Origin: Leptolyngbya sp. PLA1
Lineage (GTDB): Bacteria > Planctomycetota > Phycisphaerae > Phycisphaerales > UBA1924
Length of the DNA: 64,000 nucleotides
Assembly (NCBI GenBank): GCA_021405315.1
Contig: QWIH01000019.1
Coordinates: 1-64,000, forward strand
Reading direction: 5' to 3'
The position numbers and the translations under genes are program-made. This document shows positions 17,517-26,694 of the stretch, piece by piece. Every line of letters begins with the position of its first letter. Within the stretch, counting starts at the first letter, position 1. Below the pieces are notes generated by a model. The model did no database searches. It was given only the letters and a program-made list of their open reading frames with translations, and was not told the DNA's origin.

Positions 17517-17966
17517 TCATGCGGCCTTGTGCGCCGGGAAGGTGCCCGCGGACATGGCGCCGATCGTCGCGTCCAGCAGCAGGTCCCAGGCCTCGTGCAG
17601 TTCGGGGCCCCAGTCGGCGCCCGCAAGATCTGCCATCGCCCGGAGCAGGTGCACCTTCATCGCGCCGTAGTGCAGGTGCGAGAGGCCGTGCCGCCCGGCC
17701 CGTCGTCCGAGCTCCCCCAGCGGCGCTTCGAGCGTGCCGAAGCGGTCGCAGCGCCTCACGATCTGCTCCAGCGTCTCGAAGCAGCGCCTGTGCAACGCGG
17801 CGGGGTTCGAGGGAATGAGCGAACCCAGAACGGAGTGGCTGTCGATCAGCCCCCGCGTGGCGTGCGCGACCAGCGCAGGCCCGCAGGGCTTGAAGAACTC
17901 AAAGCTGCGTCTGATCAGAACGACTTGGGCCGGGTTCATGCGTGGATCCAGGGGTCGCAGTTCCAT
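17517..17966 (-). CDS. Globin-like protein, proximal histidine apparently absent
   Basis: A 149-residue protein that reads as a single-domain bacterial globin: LIRRSFEFF (helix A/B), the helix E region LHRRCFETLEQIVRR, and PLGELGRRAGRHGLSHLHYG with LHEAWDLLLDAT (F-H). Aligning its HYG with the HYP of Vitreoscilla-type haemoglobins puts Ala90 where the haem-binding F8 His normally sits, with His93, His97 and His99 close by. It may bind haem differently, or be a haem-free sensor. It precedes the Fur-family gene by 28 bases. Start ATG 17966, with ATG 17939 as alternative. Globin assignment is moderate; the missing ligand is a manual alignment. Confidence 0.55.
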   Translation of the reverse strand: MELRPLDPRMNPAQVVLIRRSFEFFKPCGPALVAHATRGLIDSHSVLGSLIPSNPAALHRRCFETLEQIVRRCDRFGTLEAPLGELGRRAGRHGLSHLHYGAMKVHLLRAMADLAGADWGPELHEAWDLLLDATIGAMSAGTFPAHKAA

Positions 17967-18096
17967 CGGCCTTTGTGGGCCTGTCGTTCAGGTCCCGCGA
18001 CCCGAAACGGGGGCCATGAGGACTAATCCGGAGAGTCGGGGGGGAGAAATGGGGCTGGTCGCCTCCTGCCTCCCGAAACACGTCGAATAATCACGC

Positions 18097-19584
18097 ATGA
18101 TGACCTCGGGCGCGGGGCAACGCGGGCGGCGGCGTGTGGTCGGCATTCTCGTCGCGTTGACCCTCCTGCTTGGGGGCTGCGTTTCGCCGGCGCGGCCCCG
18201 CGAGCCCGCCACCGAGCAGCGACCACTTCAGGGCGAGTATCTGGCCTCCTTCCACGTGCCCTACGCGGGCCCCATCCGCTGCTACTTGACCGTGGAGTCG
18301 TCCGAGTCCGGCATCAAGGCCAACACGCGCCCCGGCGCCGCGCTGGCGATGTTGGAGGGTGTCGAGCGACTGCTCGGCACTCTCGCGGCCCCCGTGATCT
18401 TCCCGCGAGGCATGATCCTGACCTGGAACAGCACCATGCCCGCGGACGGCAAGGTCGGGGAGGGGACCATCGGCGTCGGCGCGTCGAGCGCTCTGCGCGT
18501 CAAGACCCGCATGCACTCACCCCGGGCGCCCGTCGAGCTCGTGTACAAGGACGGCCGAGTCGTGGCGCTCATGACCCTCGAGCCGGGCGCCCCGGGCACC
18601 CCGGCGGTCTCGGACTATCCCGCCCTCGCGGCGCGGGCCGCGGAGGCCGTGCGTGCGGACCTGTTCGACCCCGCCCTCGCCTCCTCATCTCAGATGTCCG
18701 AGTACCTCTCGGATCTTGCGACGGTCGCGTCAAAGTCCCGCGACGACGCCGAGTTCCTCTTCGGCTCGTACCTGGCCGCGAGGCGGCACCTGAGGATCGG
18801 CACGCCCCTCTTCTACAGGCTCGAAGGGGAGCGGGAGTCCGCACGGCTCTGGGAAGGGCGGGAGCAGGAGGCCGAGCCCTTCAAGGTCACCGCCGACGAC
18901 GGGGGCATCGTCACGCTCCGGCTGGATGTTCTCGCCCGCGTGGAAGAGGTGGACCAGGCCATGCAGGCGGCACTCGCGGCCTCACCAAAGGGGCTCATGA
19001 TCGACCTCCGGACGTGCGTGGGACCGACGCTCGCGTCGGCACGCGTGGCGTCGTGGCTCTGCTCGACGCCCGTCGAGATGGGAACCTACGCCGGCCCCGC
19101 CGCACGCGACCAGGTCGCCCCGGGGGCGGGCGTGGGTCTCGACCTCGGGCGGGGCTTCCACGCGGAGCGGCTGGCCGATGGCCTGAAGCGAGACTCCCTC
19201 CTGCGGCTTCGGGCCCAGCCTGAGGGCGGCGCCTACACGGGCCCGGTTGTCCTGCTCACCTCGCGTCGCACGTCGTCCACCGCCGAGGCCCTCGTCGCGG
19301 CGCTCCGCTCTGCCGGACGCGTCGAAGTCGCGGGTGAACGCACCGCGGGCAGGCCGTTCCTCTCGCGGGAAATCGACATCGGGCACGGCTGGGTCCTGCG
19401 CCTGCCCACCCACGACTTCTGGATCTGCAACGGCTCACGAGTCCCCGCGACCGGATGGAACCCCGACCACGCCTGCGGCAAGGACGCGGCGCCCGAGCAC
19501 GCGCGGAAGCGGCTCCGCGAGCTCCTGAGACTACCCTTGGCCGCCGCCCCCGTGCGGTCGGAGGACCCTCAGCGTGCGCATTGA
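18097..19584 (+). CDS. Lipoprotein with C-terminal S41-peptidase-like domain
   Basis: A 495-residue protein with a clear lipobox LGGC (25-28), so probably outer-membrane or periplasmic. The N-terminal half is unrecognised. The C-terminal half resembles the tail-specific protease core: GLMIDLRTCVGPTLASARV, then GPVVLLTSRRTSSTAEALV, whose TSSTAE matches the nucleophile segment, and VAGERTAGRP. Where CtpA-type enzymes carry the catalytic Lys 25 residues after the Ser, this protein has Arg, so it may be inactive or belong to a branch using other residues. Its end overlaps the dapF start by 11 bases. Confidence 0.75.
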   Translation: MMTSGAGQRGRRRVVGILVALTLLLGGCVSPARPREPATEQRPLQGEYLASFHVPYAGPIRCYLTVESSESGIKANTRPGAALAMLEGVERLLGTLAAPVIFPRGMILTWNSTMPADGKVGEGTIGVGASSALRVKTRMHSPRAPVELVYKDGRVVALMTLEPGAPGTPAVSDYPALAARAAEAVRADLFDPALASSSQMSEYLSDLATVASKSRDDAEFLFGSYLAARRHLRIGTPLFYRLEGERESARLWEGREQEAEPFKVTADDGGIVTLRLDVLARVEEVDQAMQAALAASPKGLMIDLRTCVGPTLASARVASWLCSTPVEMGTYAGPAARDQVAPGAGVGLDLGRGFHAERLADGLKRDSLLRLRAQPEGGAYTGPVVLLTSRRTSSTAEALVAALRSAGRVEVAGERTAGRPFLSREIDIGHGWVLRLPTHDFWICNGSRVPATGWNPDHACGKDAAPEHARKRLRELLRLPLAAAPVRSEDPQRAH

Positions 19585-20467
19585 CTTTGTCAAGGTCCAC
19601 GGACTTGGCAACGACCTCATCCTGGTCGATGCGATCGACCGGCCCGAGGTGCTGGCGCATTCCGGATGGAGCGCCCTGGCCACCGCCTGGTGCGCCCGGC
19701 ACACGGGCATCGGCGCCGACGGCGTGCTGCTCCTGGGGCCCGGTCGTGCGGGGTCCGACTTCTCACTTCGCATCCTGAACGCCGACGGGAGCGAGGCGGG
19801 GATGTGCGGCAACGGCATGCGGTGCGTGGCGCGCCACCTCGCCGAGGACCGGGGCGTTGGCGATCGATGGATCTCCATTCGGACCAGTTCCGCGCTCGTG
19901 AGAGCGCGGGCCATCCGCTCCCACGAGGGCTACGACACCGCCACCGTTGAGCTCGGGGAGCCGAGCACGACACCGGCGCATATCCCGCTCCTCGCCCCTG
20001 AAGCTGTTCGCGTCGAGATTCCTCCGGGGGTTCGCTCGGACTGGGCCGCGTGGTGGTCGGAGGCCGGCGCCGACGGCACCATGACCTGCGTGTCGGTCGG
20101 CAATCCCCATGCGGTCATCTTCGTGCGGCAGGTCGACAGCGTACCGGTCGATCTCGCGGGCCCCTCGCTCGAGCGGCACCCGCTCTTCCCCGAGGGCACG
20201 AACGTGCACTTCATGGAACCCCGCGCCGCCGGCAGCGCCCGCGTGCGAACCTGGGAGCGTGGCTCCGGAGTCACGCAGGCCTGCGGCTCGGGCGCGTGCG
20301 CGTCGGTCGTCGCGGGAGTGTTGCGCGGGGTTCTTTCCCGGGACTGCGCGGTGGAACTTCCCGGCGGATCGCTCCGTGTGAACTGGGACAGCGACACCGG
20401 CCGCGTCAGCATGACCGGACCCGCCGTCGTGGTGTTCAGAGGCACCGCCAGGGTGGGCGGGGTCTGA
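19574..20467 (+). CDS. dapF: Diaminopimelate epimerase
   Basis: PLP-independent epimerase converting LL- to meso-diaminopimelate for lysine and peptidoglycan synthesis. It has 297 residues. Both catalytic Cys motifs are present: NADGSEAGMCGNGMRC (Cys78) and GVTQACGSGACAS (Cys237). The N terminus FVKVHGLGND is canonical. The start is GTG 19574, overlapping the upstream lipoprotein gene. Presence of dapF implies a diaminopimelate pathway in this organism. Normal length (about 275-300). Confidence 0.96.
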   Translation: MRIDFVKVHGLGNDLILVDAIDRPEVLAHSGWSALATAWCARHTGIGADGVLLLGPGRAGSDFSLRILNADGSEAGMCGNGMRCVARHLAEDRGVGDRWISIRTSSALVRARAIRSHEGYDTATVELGEPSTTPAHIPLLAPEAVRVEIPPGVRSDWAAWWSEAGADGTMTCVSVGNPHAVIFVRQVDSVPVDLAGPSLERHPLFPEGTNVHFMEPRAAGSARVRTWERGSGVTQACGSGACASVVAGVLRGVLSRDCAVELPGGSLRVNWDSDTGRVSMTGPAVVVFRGTARVGGV

Positions 20468-20575
20468 CGAACCCGCCTCTCCCGCGCGTATCATTCGGAC
20501 CCGTTGCCATCGGGGCGTTTGTCCGAGGCCACGGCCTCCTCGTCCACAGGCCGTTCTTGTTCGGAATGGAGCGTT

Positions 20576-21793
20576 ATGAGCACGTCGACGTCGAAAGCAC
20601 CCGCGATCTCCAAGGAACAGGCGGAAGCCATCTTCTCGAAGGGACTGGAAGGCATCATCGCGGGGGAAACGGCGATCTGCTCCATCGAGCAGGGGGGGCT
20701 CTGGTACCGGGGCTACGAGATCCACGACCTGGCCGCGAAGGCCACGTTTGAAGAGGTGGCGTTCCTCCTTCTCGAGGGCCACAAGCCCGACGCGAAGGAA
20801 CTCGCCCGTTTCAAGGCGGAACTCGTGCGCGAGCGCAGCCTGCCCGCGCCGGTCGTGGGCTTCATCGAGAGCATGGGCGGGTACCTCGCCAGCGGGCGGG
20901 CCGTTCCCATGGACGTGCTCCGCACGGCGGTCAGCATCCTGGGCCACCTCGACGCCGACGCGCAGGACAACAGCCCCGCCGCCGGGCTCCGCAAGAGCAA
21001 GCGGCTGCTGGCGAAGATCGCCACGATCATCGGGCACATGCAGAACGTGATCGACGGGCGGGCCATCGTGGGCCGTGAGACCGGGGGCAATCCCGCGCTG
21101 GACCACGCGGCGAACCTCTTGTACATGATGACTGGGGCGGCGCCGGACCCGACGTACGCCCGCGTGGTGGACGTTTCGCTGATCCTGTACGCCGAGCACG
21201 ACTTCAACGCGAGCACCTTCACCAGCCGCGTCATCGCCGGCACGCTCAGCGACATGCACGGGGCGGTGACGGGCGCGATCGCGGCGCTCAAGGGCTCCCT
21301 CCACGGCGGGGCGAACGAGATGGCCATGGAGATGCTCCGCGAGATCATGCGGGACGTTGGCGAGGCCGGCATCGGCACCCCGGCGGTCGACGCGTGGATG
21401 CAGCGGGCCTTCGACACCAAGCGCAAGCTCATGGGCTTCGGGCACCGCGTCTACAAGAACGGCGACCACCGCGCCCCGGTGCTCCACAAGCTGGGCCGCG
21501 CCGTCGCCGAGAAGGACACGAAGAACCCCGGGGGGCACCCGGCCGTCCGGTGGTTCCAGCTCGGCGAGCAGGTCCAGAAGATCATGCTCGAGAAGAAGAG
21601 CATCCACCCCAATGTCGACTTCCCCTGCGGCCTGACCTACTTCACCATGGGCATCCCGGTGCCGCAGTACACGCCGATCTTCGTCGCCAGCCGCATCACC
21701 GGGTGGTGCGCCCACATCATGGAGCAGCACGCCAACAACCGCATCATCCGTCCGCTGTCGAAGTACACAGGACAGGCGCCGCGTGCCTGGTGA
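20576..21793 (+). CDS. Citrate synthase (possibly 2-methylcitrate synthase)
   Basis: A 405-residue type-II-like enzyme condensing acetyl-CoA (or propionyl-CoA) with oxaloacetate. The catalytic triad is His243 (KGSLHGGANE), His290 (GFGHRVYK) and Asp348 (HPNVDFPCG). TGGAG lies 4 bases before ATG 20576. Citrate and methylcitrate synthases cannot be told apart by eye. A MmgE/PrpD gene at 27.9-29.5 kb keeps the methylcitrate option open but is not adjacent. The downstream serine-hydrolase gene starts inside the last ten bases, suggesting coupling. Confidence 0.93.
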   Translation: MSTSTSKAPAISKEQAEAIFSKGLEGIIAGETAICSIEQGGLWYRGYEIHDLAAKATFEEVAFLLLEGHKPDAKELARFKAELVRERSLPAPVVGFIESMGGYLASGRAVPMDVLRTAVSILGHLDADAQDNSPAAGLRKSKRLLAKIATIIGHMQNVIDGRAIVGRETGGNPALDHAANLLYMMTGAAPDPTYARVVDVSLILYAEHDFNASTFTSRVIAGTLSDMHGAVTGAIAALKGSLHGGANEMAMEMLREIMRDVGEAGIGTPAVDAWMQRAFDTKRKLMGFGHRVYKNGDHRAPVLHKLGRAVAEKDTKNPGGHPAVRWFQLGEQVQKIMLEKKSIHPNVDFPCGLTYFTMGIPVPQYTPIFVASRITGWCAHIMEQHANNRIIRPLSKYTGQAPRAW

Positions 21794-22919
21794 CCACCCC
21801 GGGCTGCCGCTCGCGGCGGAGCGAGAAGCGCTCGCACGCCGGGCCGCGGCCATCATCCAGGACCGCGCGGGCCCTCTCCTGCGTGCGAACGGACTTCCCG
21901 GGCTGAGCGCCTGCGTCACGTCCGTCGGCGGGCCTCTGCACGCCATGGCCTTCGGCGTGCGCGAACTCGGCCGCCCTGAGCCCGTCGAGCCGGACACCAT
22001 CTTCCAGATCGGCTCGGTGAGCAAGTCCATCTCATCTCTCGCCGCGGCGAGGATGCCTCACCTCGGGCTGCTCGGGCTGGACGAGCCGGTCGTGGATCGC
22101 CTCAAGTCCTGGAGGTTTCCGCAGCGCATGACGCGGGCGCACGATGTTCGCCTCGTGACGCTCCGCGGGCTTCTCAGTCACACCGCGGGGTTCAACGTGC
22201 ACGGCTACCCGTACGTCGACGCGGGCAGGCCGCTGCCCACGGCGGCGCAGATCCTCGAGGGCTGCCAGGGTCCGGACACCGTGCTGGACTGGATAGGCCC
22301 GCCCTGCGAGACCATGCACTACTCCAGTGCGCACTTCGTCCTCCTCCAGCTCCTGGTGGAGGACATCACGGGCCAGCCGTTCGCCCGCTGGATGGACCGG
22401 AACCTCCTTCTGCCCCTGGGCATGCTCGACAGCGCCTATCTCTGGGACGACTCGATGAAGGCCCGCTTTGCCATGAGGCACACCGGCGAGGGCGAGGTCC
22501 TCCCGCAGAAGCAGCGGGCCGTGCTCGCCTCGAGCAATCTGCACACCACCGCCAGCGATCTCGCGCGGGCGCTCATCCTTCCGCTGCGATCTCGCTTCGG
22601 AGACTCGTCGCTCGAGTGGTTCATGCCGGCGGCGGCCGCGGCGGAGCTCGTGAGGCCGCAGCCCGCGGCGCAGGTCGCGGCGGGTGAAGAGCGCCACTGG
22701 GGCCTGGGTTGGTACCTCGGCCGGCCCGAGGTGCAGACGACCTACAAGGCCGGCGGCGCGTTCGAGGGCGTCTGGTGCTGGCTGGAGGCCTTCCCCGCGA
22801 GCGGGGTCTGCGTGGTGCTGCTCACCAACACCCAGTCCGGGGCGAAGGCGACCCACCCGATCATGCACGAGCTGCGCCCGTTCCTGCTGCGCGCCGATCA
22901 GCCGCACGCCAGCGCGTAG
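21783..22919 (+). CDS. Serine hydrolase, beta-lactamase/class C family
   Basis: A 378-residue protein of the AmpC/esterase-like fold. Ser78-x-x-Lys81 (IGSVSKS) is the nucleophile motif, HYSSAHFVLLQLL supplies the Tyr of the second motif, and GLGWYLG with YKAGGAFEG is the third region. No signal peptide is seen, so a cytoplasmic esterase or peptidase is as likely as a beta-lactamase. The GTG start at 21783 overlaps the citrate synthase end. The 3' end overlaps the convergent glycosyltransferase gene by 22 bases. Confidence 0.85.
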   Translation: MPGDHPGLPLAAEREALARRAAAIIQDRAGPLLRANGLPGLSACVTSVGGPLHAMAFGVRELGRPEPVEPDTIFQIGSVSKSISSLAAARMPHLGLLGLDEPVVDRLKSWRFPQRMTRAHDVRLVTLRGLLSHTAGFNVHGYPYVDAGRPLPTAAQILEGCQGPDTVLDWIGPPCETMHYSSAHFVLLQLLVEDITGQPFARWMDRNLLLPLGMLDSAYLWDDSMKARFAMRHTGEGEVLPQKQRAVLASSNLHTTASDLARALILPLRSRFGDSSLEWFMPAAAAAELVRPQPAAQVAAGEERHWGLGWYLGRPEVQTTYKAGGAFEGVWCWLEAFPASGVCVVLLTNTQSGAKATHPIMHELRPFLLRADQPHASA

Positions 22920-24526
22920 GCGTCCAGCACTCCGCGCATGTACGCGTCAAAGGTCGGCACACCCGCGCTCGCCGCCACGTGCGATCGCGTCGGGATTCGC
23001 GCGGTGCCGGCGAGCAGGCTCCGCAAGAGCGCTTCCAGATCCGCCGGACTCGTGTGGTCAAAGAGCCAGCCCGAGTCCGAGGGCTTGATCCAGTCCGCCG
23101 AGGCCCCGAGGTTCGACGCCAGCACAGGCCGGCCCCCCGCGAGAAACTCCAGCAGGACGAGCGGGCAGTTCTCCAGCCCCTGGTTGGGGAAGACGCCTAC
23201 GTCGCACGCGCCCACGATCCCCGCGACGTCCGAGGGCGCGTAGCGGCCCATCCACCTCACCCACGGCAGCGAGGCCACAGGGCCACCAAGGAGGCGCCGG
23301 CCTCCCTCCGCGTGGATCTCGCACTCGATCGGCGCAGGCAGATCGCGCGCCAACCCCGCGAGCGCCGCGACCAGAACGCCCAGCCCCTTGTTCGGCTTCA
23401 CGCTGCCCATGTACGCGACGCGCAGCGGCCTGCCCGCGCCGGGGCTCCAGGGCACCGGATCCCCTCCCTCCTCGCGAGCCCGCGTGATGTCGTCGACATG
23501 GGGCAGTCCGAGCGGCACGTGCCTCAGCACGCGCGGGTCCACGCCCATCGCCCGGTGCACCTGCATCAGCGTGCGCCCCGGGCACAGCACCACGCTGGCC
23601 TCCGAGAGCGCACGCACACCCGCGACGCGCCGGTCGCCGTAGTCATTCATCACGACGAGGTGGGTGTCCGTGCGCAGCAGCCGCTTCTGGTCGTCGCCCC
23701 GCTCCGGGCCAAGGGGGGCTGCACGCTCCGGCGATGGACGCACTGCTTCCGGCGTGCGGATCACGGGCCGGCCTGATCGAAGCGCGCCCAGACCCCGCTT
23801 CAGAGCCCCGGGGAGGCCCCGCAGCGCCGGGCCGACGCCGTGCCCCAGCATGCGCTCGCAGGTCTGATCGAAGGCCCGCCGCCTTGCCTCCGTTCCCGGG
23901 TCCGGGGCGGGGATGCACCCGACGCACCGTTCGCCCCCGGCGAAGTCGTCGCACGTCCGACGCTCCCGGTGCATGAGATCCACCTGCGGGCACAGGGCGT
24001 AGTAGTTGTGGGGCGTGACCACCACGGGAAACCCCGCCCCCCGCAGCACCCGCACCACCTCGAACGCGAACCCCTCGAACGACTGCACATGCACGAGCTC
24101 GGCCTTCACCGCGCGGCACCACGCCAGCACCATCTCCGTGTGCGCGGGGGCCGCCACCTGCCTCCTCACGTTCAGGAAGTTCCTGTCGGCGCTCGCCACG
24201 TTCGGGCTGTTGAAGAGATCAAAGCAGGCCACGCCCCGCCAGCAGTCGCGGAGCCTGATGTGCATCCCGGGCCGCAGGGTGTACGACAGCCCCGACCTGA
24301 GGAAGTACACGCGGTGCCCCCGCGCGACCAGGCCGAGGGCCGTCTCGCTCTGCACGAGGTTGTACCCCGTTCCCTCTCGCTCCTGCATCGGGGGCCAGGC
24401 CCAGCCCAGCATCGCGATGCGCTTTCCCGCCGTCACCCCGCTCCCCGCCGGAGCGGCCGGACCACCACGGGACTCATCGGCCCAGCGGTCCCAGTCGCCG
24501 AGATGTCCCGGGAGCACATCGGTCAT
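22898..24526 (-). CDS. Glycosyltransferase, GT4 family
   Basis: A 542-residue GT-B fold protein. The N-terminal Rossmann half contains AMLGWAWPPMQEREGTGYN, VHVQSFEGFAF and VTPHNYYALCPQVDLM, then a Cys cluster (CDDFAGGERCVGC). The C-terminal half has VAYMGSVKPNKGLGVLVAAL and the donor-binding GLENCPLVLLEFLAGGRPVLASN with the expected Glu. It probably transfers a sugar in surface polysaccharide synthesis. The ATG at 24526 overlaps the stop of the preceding damaged glycosyltransferase gene (ATGA), so they once formed one operon. The frame is open farther upstream inside that gene, but the overlap start is preferred. Confidence 0.85.
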   Translation of the reverse strand: MTDVLPGHLGDWDRWADESRGGPAAPAGSGVTAGKRIAMLGWAWPPMQEREGTGYNLVQSETALGLVARGHRVYFLRSGLSYTLRPGMHIRLRDCWRGVACFDLFNSPNVASADRNFLNVRRQVAAPAHTEMVLAWCRAVKAELVHVQSFEGFAFEVVRVLRGAGFPVVVTPHNYYALCPQVDLMHRERRTCDDFAGGERCVGCIPAPDPGTEARRRAFDQTCERMLGHGVGPALRGLPGALKRGLGALRSGRPVIRTPEAVRPSPERAAPLGPERGDDQKRLLRTDTHLVVMNDYGDRRVAGVRALSEASVVLCPGRTLMQVHRAMGVDPRVLRHVPLGLPHVDDITRAREEGGDPVPWSPGAGRPLRVAYMGSVKPNKGLGVLVAALAGLARDLPAPIECEIHAEGGRRLLGGPVASLPWVRWMGRYAPSDVAGIVGACDVGVFPNQGLENCPLVLLEFLAGGRPVLASNLGASADWIKPSDSGWLFDHTSPADLEALLRSLLAGTARIPTRSHVAASAGVPTFDAYMRGVLDAYALACG

Positions 24527-25620
24527 GGACGGAGGTGCTCCCGCTGCAGCGAGGCGTAGAGGTCCAGCATCTGCGAGGCATGCTCCGCCAGGGACAACGG
24601 GGCCCGCACGCCCGCGCGGAGCCTGTCGAGCCTCGCCCTCTGCCATGGGAGTGCCGCGAGGGTTCGCGCCAGGTCGAATCGATCGTTGCCCCGGAAGAGC
24701 AGCCCGTTGCGGTCGTGCTCCACAAGGTCCGGGATGCCGCCGAGCGCCGCCCCGAGCACCGGCACCCCGCACGCGAGAAACTCCATCACGGTCTGCGGGC
24801 CATTGTCCCACCACACGGAGGGCACCACGCCCAGGTCCGCGCCCGCGACCAGCGCGGGCACCTGCTCGTACGCGTAACCGCCCGACACCAGCAGAGAACC
24901 CAGGCGTCCACGCAGGCGCTCGAGCCTCGGCATTGCCTGCTCGACGTCCTTCGCGTGCACACGCAGGTGGATCGGAGCGAGGTGCTCCGGCGTCAGCAGC
25001 TCCAGGGAGTCCAGGAGCATGTGCAGGCCCTTCGGGTAGTTGTGGTATCCCAGAAAGACCAGCGAGAGCGAGGGCGGGGACGCCGGTCTGGGCGCGCGGT
25101 CGAGGACCTCCGGCTGCCCCGCGGCGATCTCGACCATTCTCGAGCCGATCGCCTGTCGCTTCAGCACGTCCGCCCTCACCCCCAGCGCCGTGAACTTCCG
25201 TTCGACGAACGAAGAGACCGCGAGCACCCGGTCGCACGCGCTCAGCGCCCCGATCATCGCGGCACGCCTCGTCGCGAAGGGCCCGGTCCCCATCTGGCCT
25301 TCGGGCTCTCCCGTCGCGTCATTGTCCAGCGGAGCCCACTCCGGCGATTCCGGATCGAACACGTACAACGGCACGCTGCGCGGCCGGGCCGCCCCCGCGA
25401 TCTGCGCTCGAACCGTTGCCTGTGTCACGACCGTGCCGGGCGGCAGGATCGGTGGCGGTGGCGGCGCGGGCCGAGGCGGCATCGGGTGCGCCGCCAGCGC
25501 CTCCTTGAGTCGCTGCGTCAGGGGCGCCGCGGGAGACGGTGGGGGTGGCGGAGCCGGCGCGGGGAAGCGCTCCGCGTACAGCCGCGCCCGGTGGAGCCGC
25601 TCCTCCCGGCTCGGGCGCAC
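24523..25620 (-). pseudogene. C-terminal part of a broken GT4 glycosyltransferase
   Basis: A 365-codon frame with GTG 25620 as first start. It opens abruptly with RPSREERLHRARLYAERF, a Pro-rich linker, then SRSVPLYVFD, RVLAVSSFVERKF, SLVFLGYHNYPKGLHMLLDS and the donor-site region GPQTVMEFLACGVPVLGAALGG. That is the second half of a GT4 enzyme. The first half lies just upstream in another frame (25319-26023). The acceptor-side segment that the neighbouring paralogue carries (TPHNYYALCPQVDLM to its Cys cluster) is missing between them. The fragment could still be translated, but would lack the N-terminal domain. Confidence 0.65.
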
Positions 25621-26023
25621 GGACAGGCACGCGCGCGAGGCACCCCGCGCTCAGGCCCTCGATGTTGTGCAGGTGCACCACGTCCGGCGCGAGCAACCCC
25701 GTCAGCCGCGTCACCTCGGCCTCGAGCTCCGGCGCCGAGACCTCCGCCGCCGGGGAATCGTGCTGGCATGGGCCCGGCGAGACCACGGGGGAGTTGATGA
25801 TCTCGTAGACCTGAATCCCCGCGAAGTCGTCGAGGCGCCTCGCAACCGGTGGGCCGATGCGGCCCTGACGGTCGGGCACGTAGGTCTGCCCAGAGCTGAG
25901 GTACGCGACCTCGTGGCCGCGATCGATGAGCTCCAGCGCGAGCTGCTGGACATAGCCGCTGACGCCGCCGCCCAGGGCGGTGCCGGCGGAGATTGGGGAC
26001 CAGTTGATGAGCAGAACCTTCAC
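25319..26023 (-). pseudogene. N-terminal part of the broken GT4 glycosyltransferase
   Basis: ATG 26023 begins a normal GT4 N terminus (MKVLLINWSPISAGTALGGG, then DVVHLHNIEGLSAGCLARV, about 125 residues). From about 25640 the frame runs into Pro/Ala/Gly-rich nonsense that overlaps the real C-terminal frame in another phase. Compared with the paralogue at 22898-24526, about 50 residues and the reading frame are lost at the junction. This is either a genuine deletion in the organism or an assembly error in a GC-rich stretch. Confidence 0.6.
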
Positions 26024-26127
26024 GGCCCGGAGTGTACGAACCGGCCCCGAGTGTTGCGCGGGGGTGACATCGCACCCACGTCGGCGCCGGTATGCTGCCT
26101 TCGTTACCCGACAAGGAGAGCACGCAT

Positions 26128-26688
26128 ATGGAAAGGCACCCTGGGCTCACCGTGTTCCTCGCCGCCTGCGGGCTTCTTGGGCTTGGAGCCCTGATGGGGC
26201 AGGCCGCCGGCCCCGCGCCGGACCCCCGCCCCGCCGCCGTCACCATCGCGGGCTCTTACAGCACCGTCACCACGCCCCGGGTGGAGCGGATCACGACTCC
26301 CGAGCGCTGGAAAGAGGTCTGGAAGGAGCACATCGGCGACCGTGCCGAGAAGGGTGCACTGGGCTGGGACCGCTGGCCCCTGATCGACTTCGGGCGCTAC
26401 ATGGTCGTCGCGGTCTTCGCCGGCACCTCCATCAACATCGAGGCGTGGGAGGTCGAGTCCGTTGTCGAACTCCCCGATGTCCTGCGCGTTCGATACGACG
26501 CGGTGTCGTTTCAGACCGCGTCGTTCGGGGGAGAGGACAAGGGGTCCACCACCACCTCTTACGGCTTCTTCGTCCTGCCCCGGAGCGAGCGAGAGCTCGT
26601 GATGGAGGAAAACGTGCAGGGCCTCATCGGGAAGCCCCCCGTGTGGAAGGAGAAGCACCGTTTCCCGGCGTTGCAACCCGCGAAGTAG
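26128..26688 (+). CDS. Small exported protein, PrcB-like
   Basis: A 186-residue protein with an N-terminal hydrophobic segment (TVFLAACGLLGLGALMGQAAG) acting as signal peptide or anchor. The remainder, ITTPERWKEVWKEHIG, then FGRYMVVAVFAGTSINIEAW and YGFFVLPRSE, resembles the PrcB C-terminal/protease-complex-associated fold, a small beta domain of unclear role. AAGGAG lies 9 bases before ATG 26128 and a TATGCT -10 at 26091-26096. The family assignment is by impression only. It converges with the hydrolase gene six bases downstream. Confidence 0.65.
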   Translation: MERHPGLTVFLAACGLLGLGALMGQAAGPAPDPRPAAVTIAGSYSTVTTPRVERITTPERWKEVWKEHIGDRAEKGALGWDRWPLIDFGRYMVVAVFAGTSINIEAWEVESVVELPDVLRVRYDAVSFQTASFGGEDKGSTTTSYGFFVLPRSERELVMEENVQGLIGKPPVWKEKHRFPALQPAK

Positions 26689-26694
26689 ACATCG

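Noticed and set aside
19763..22030. Minus-strand frame of 755 codons over dapF and citrate synthase
   Set aside because: It spans two real genes in antisense and reads as low-complexity.
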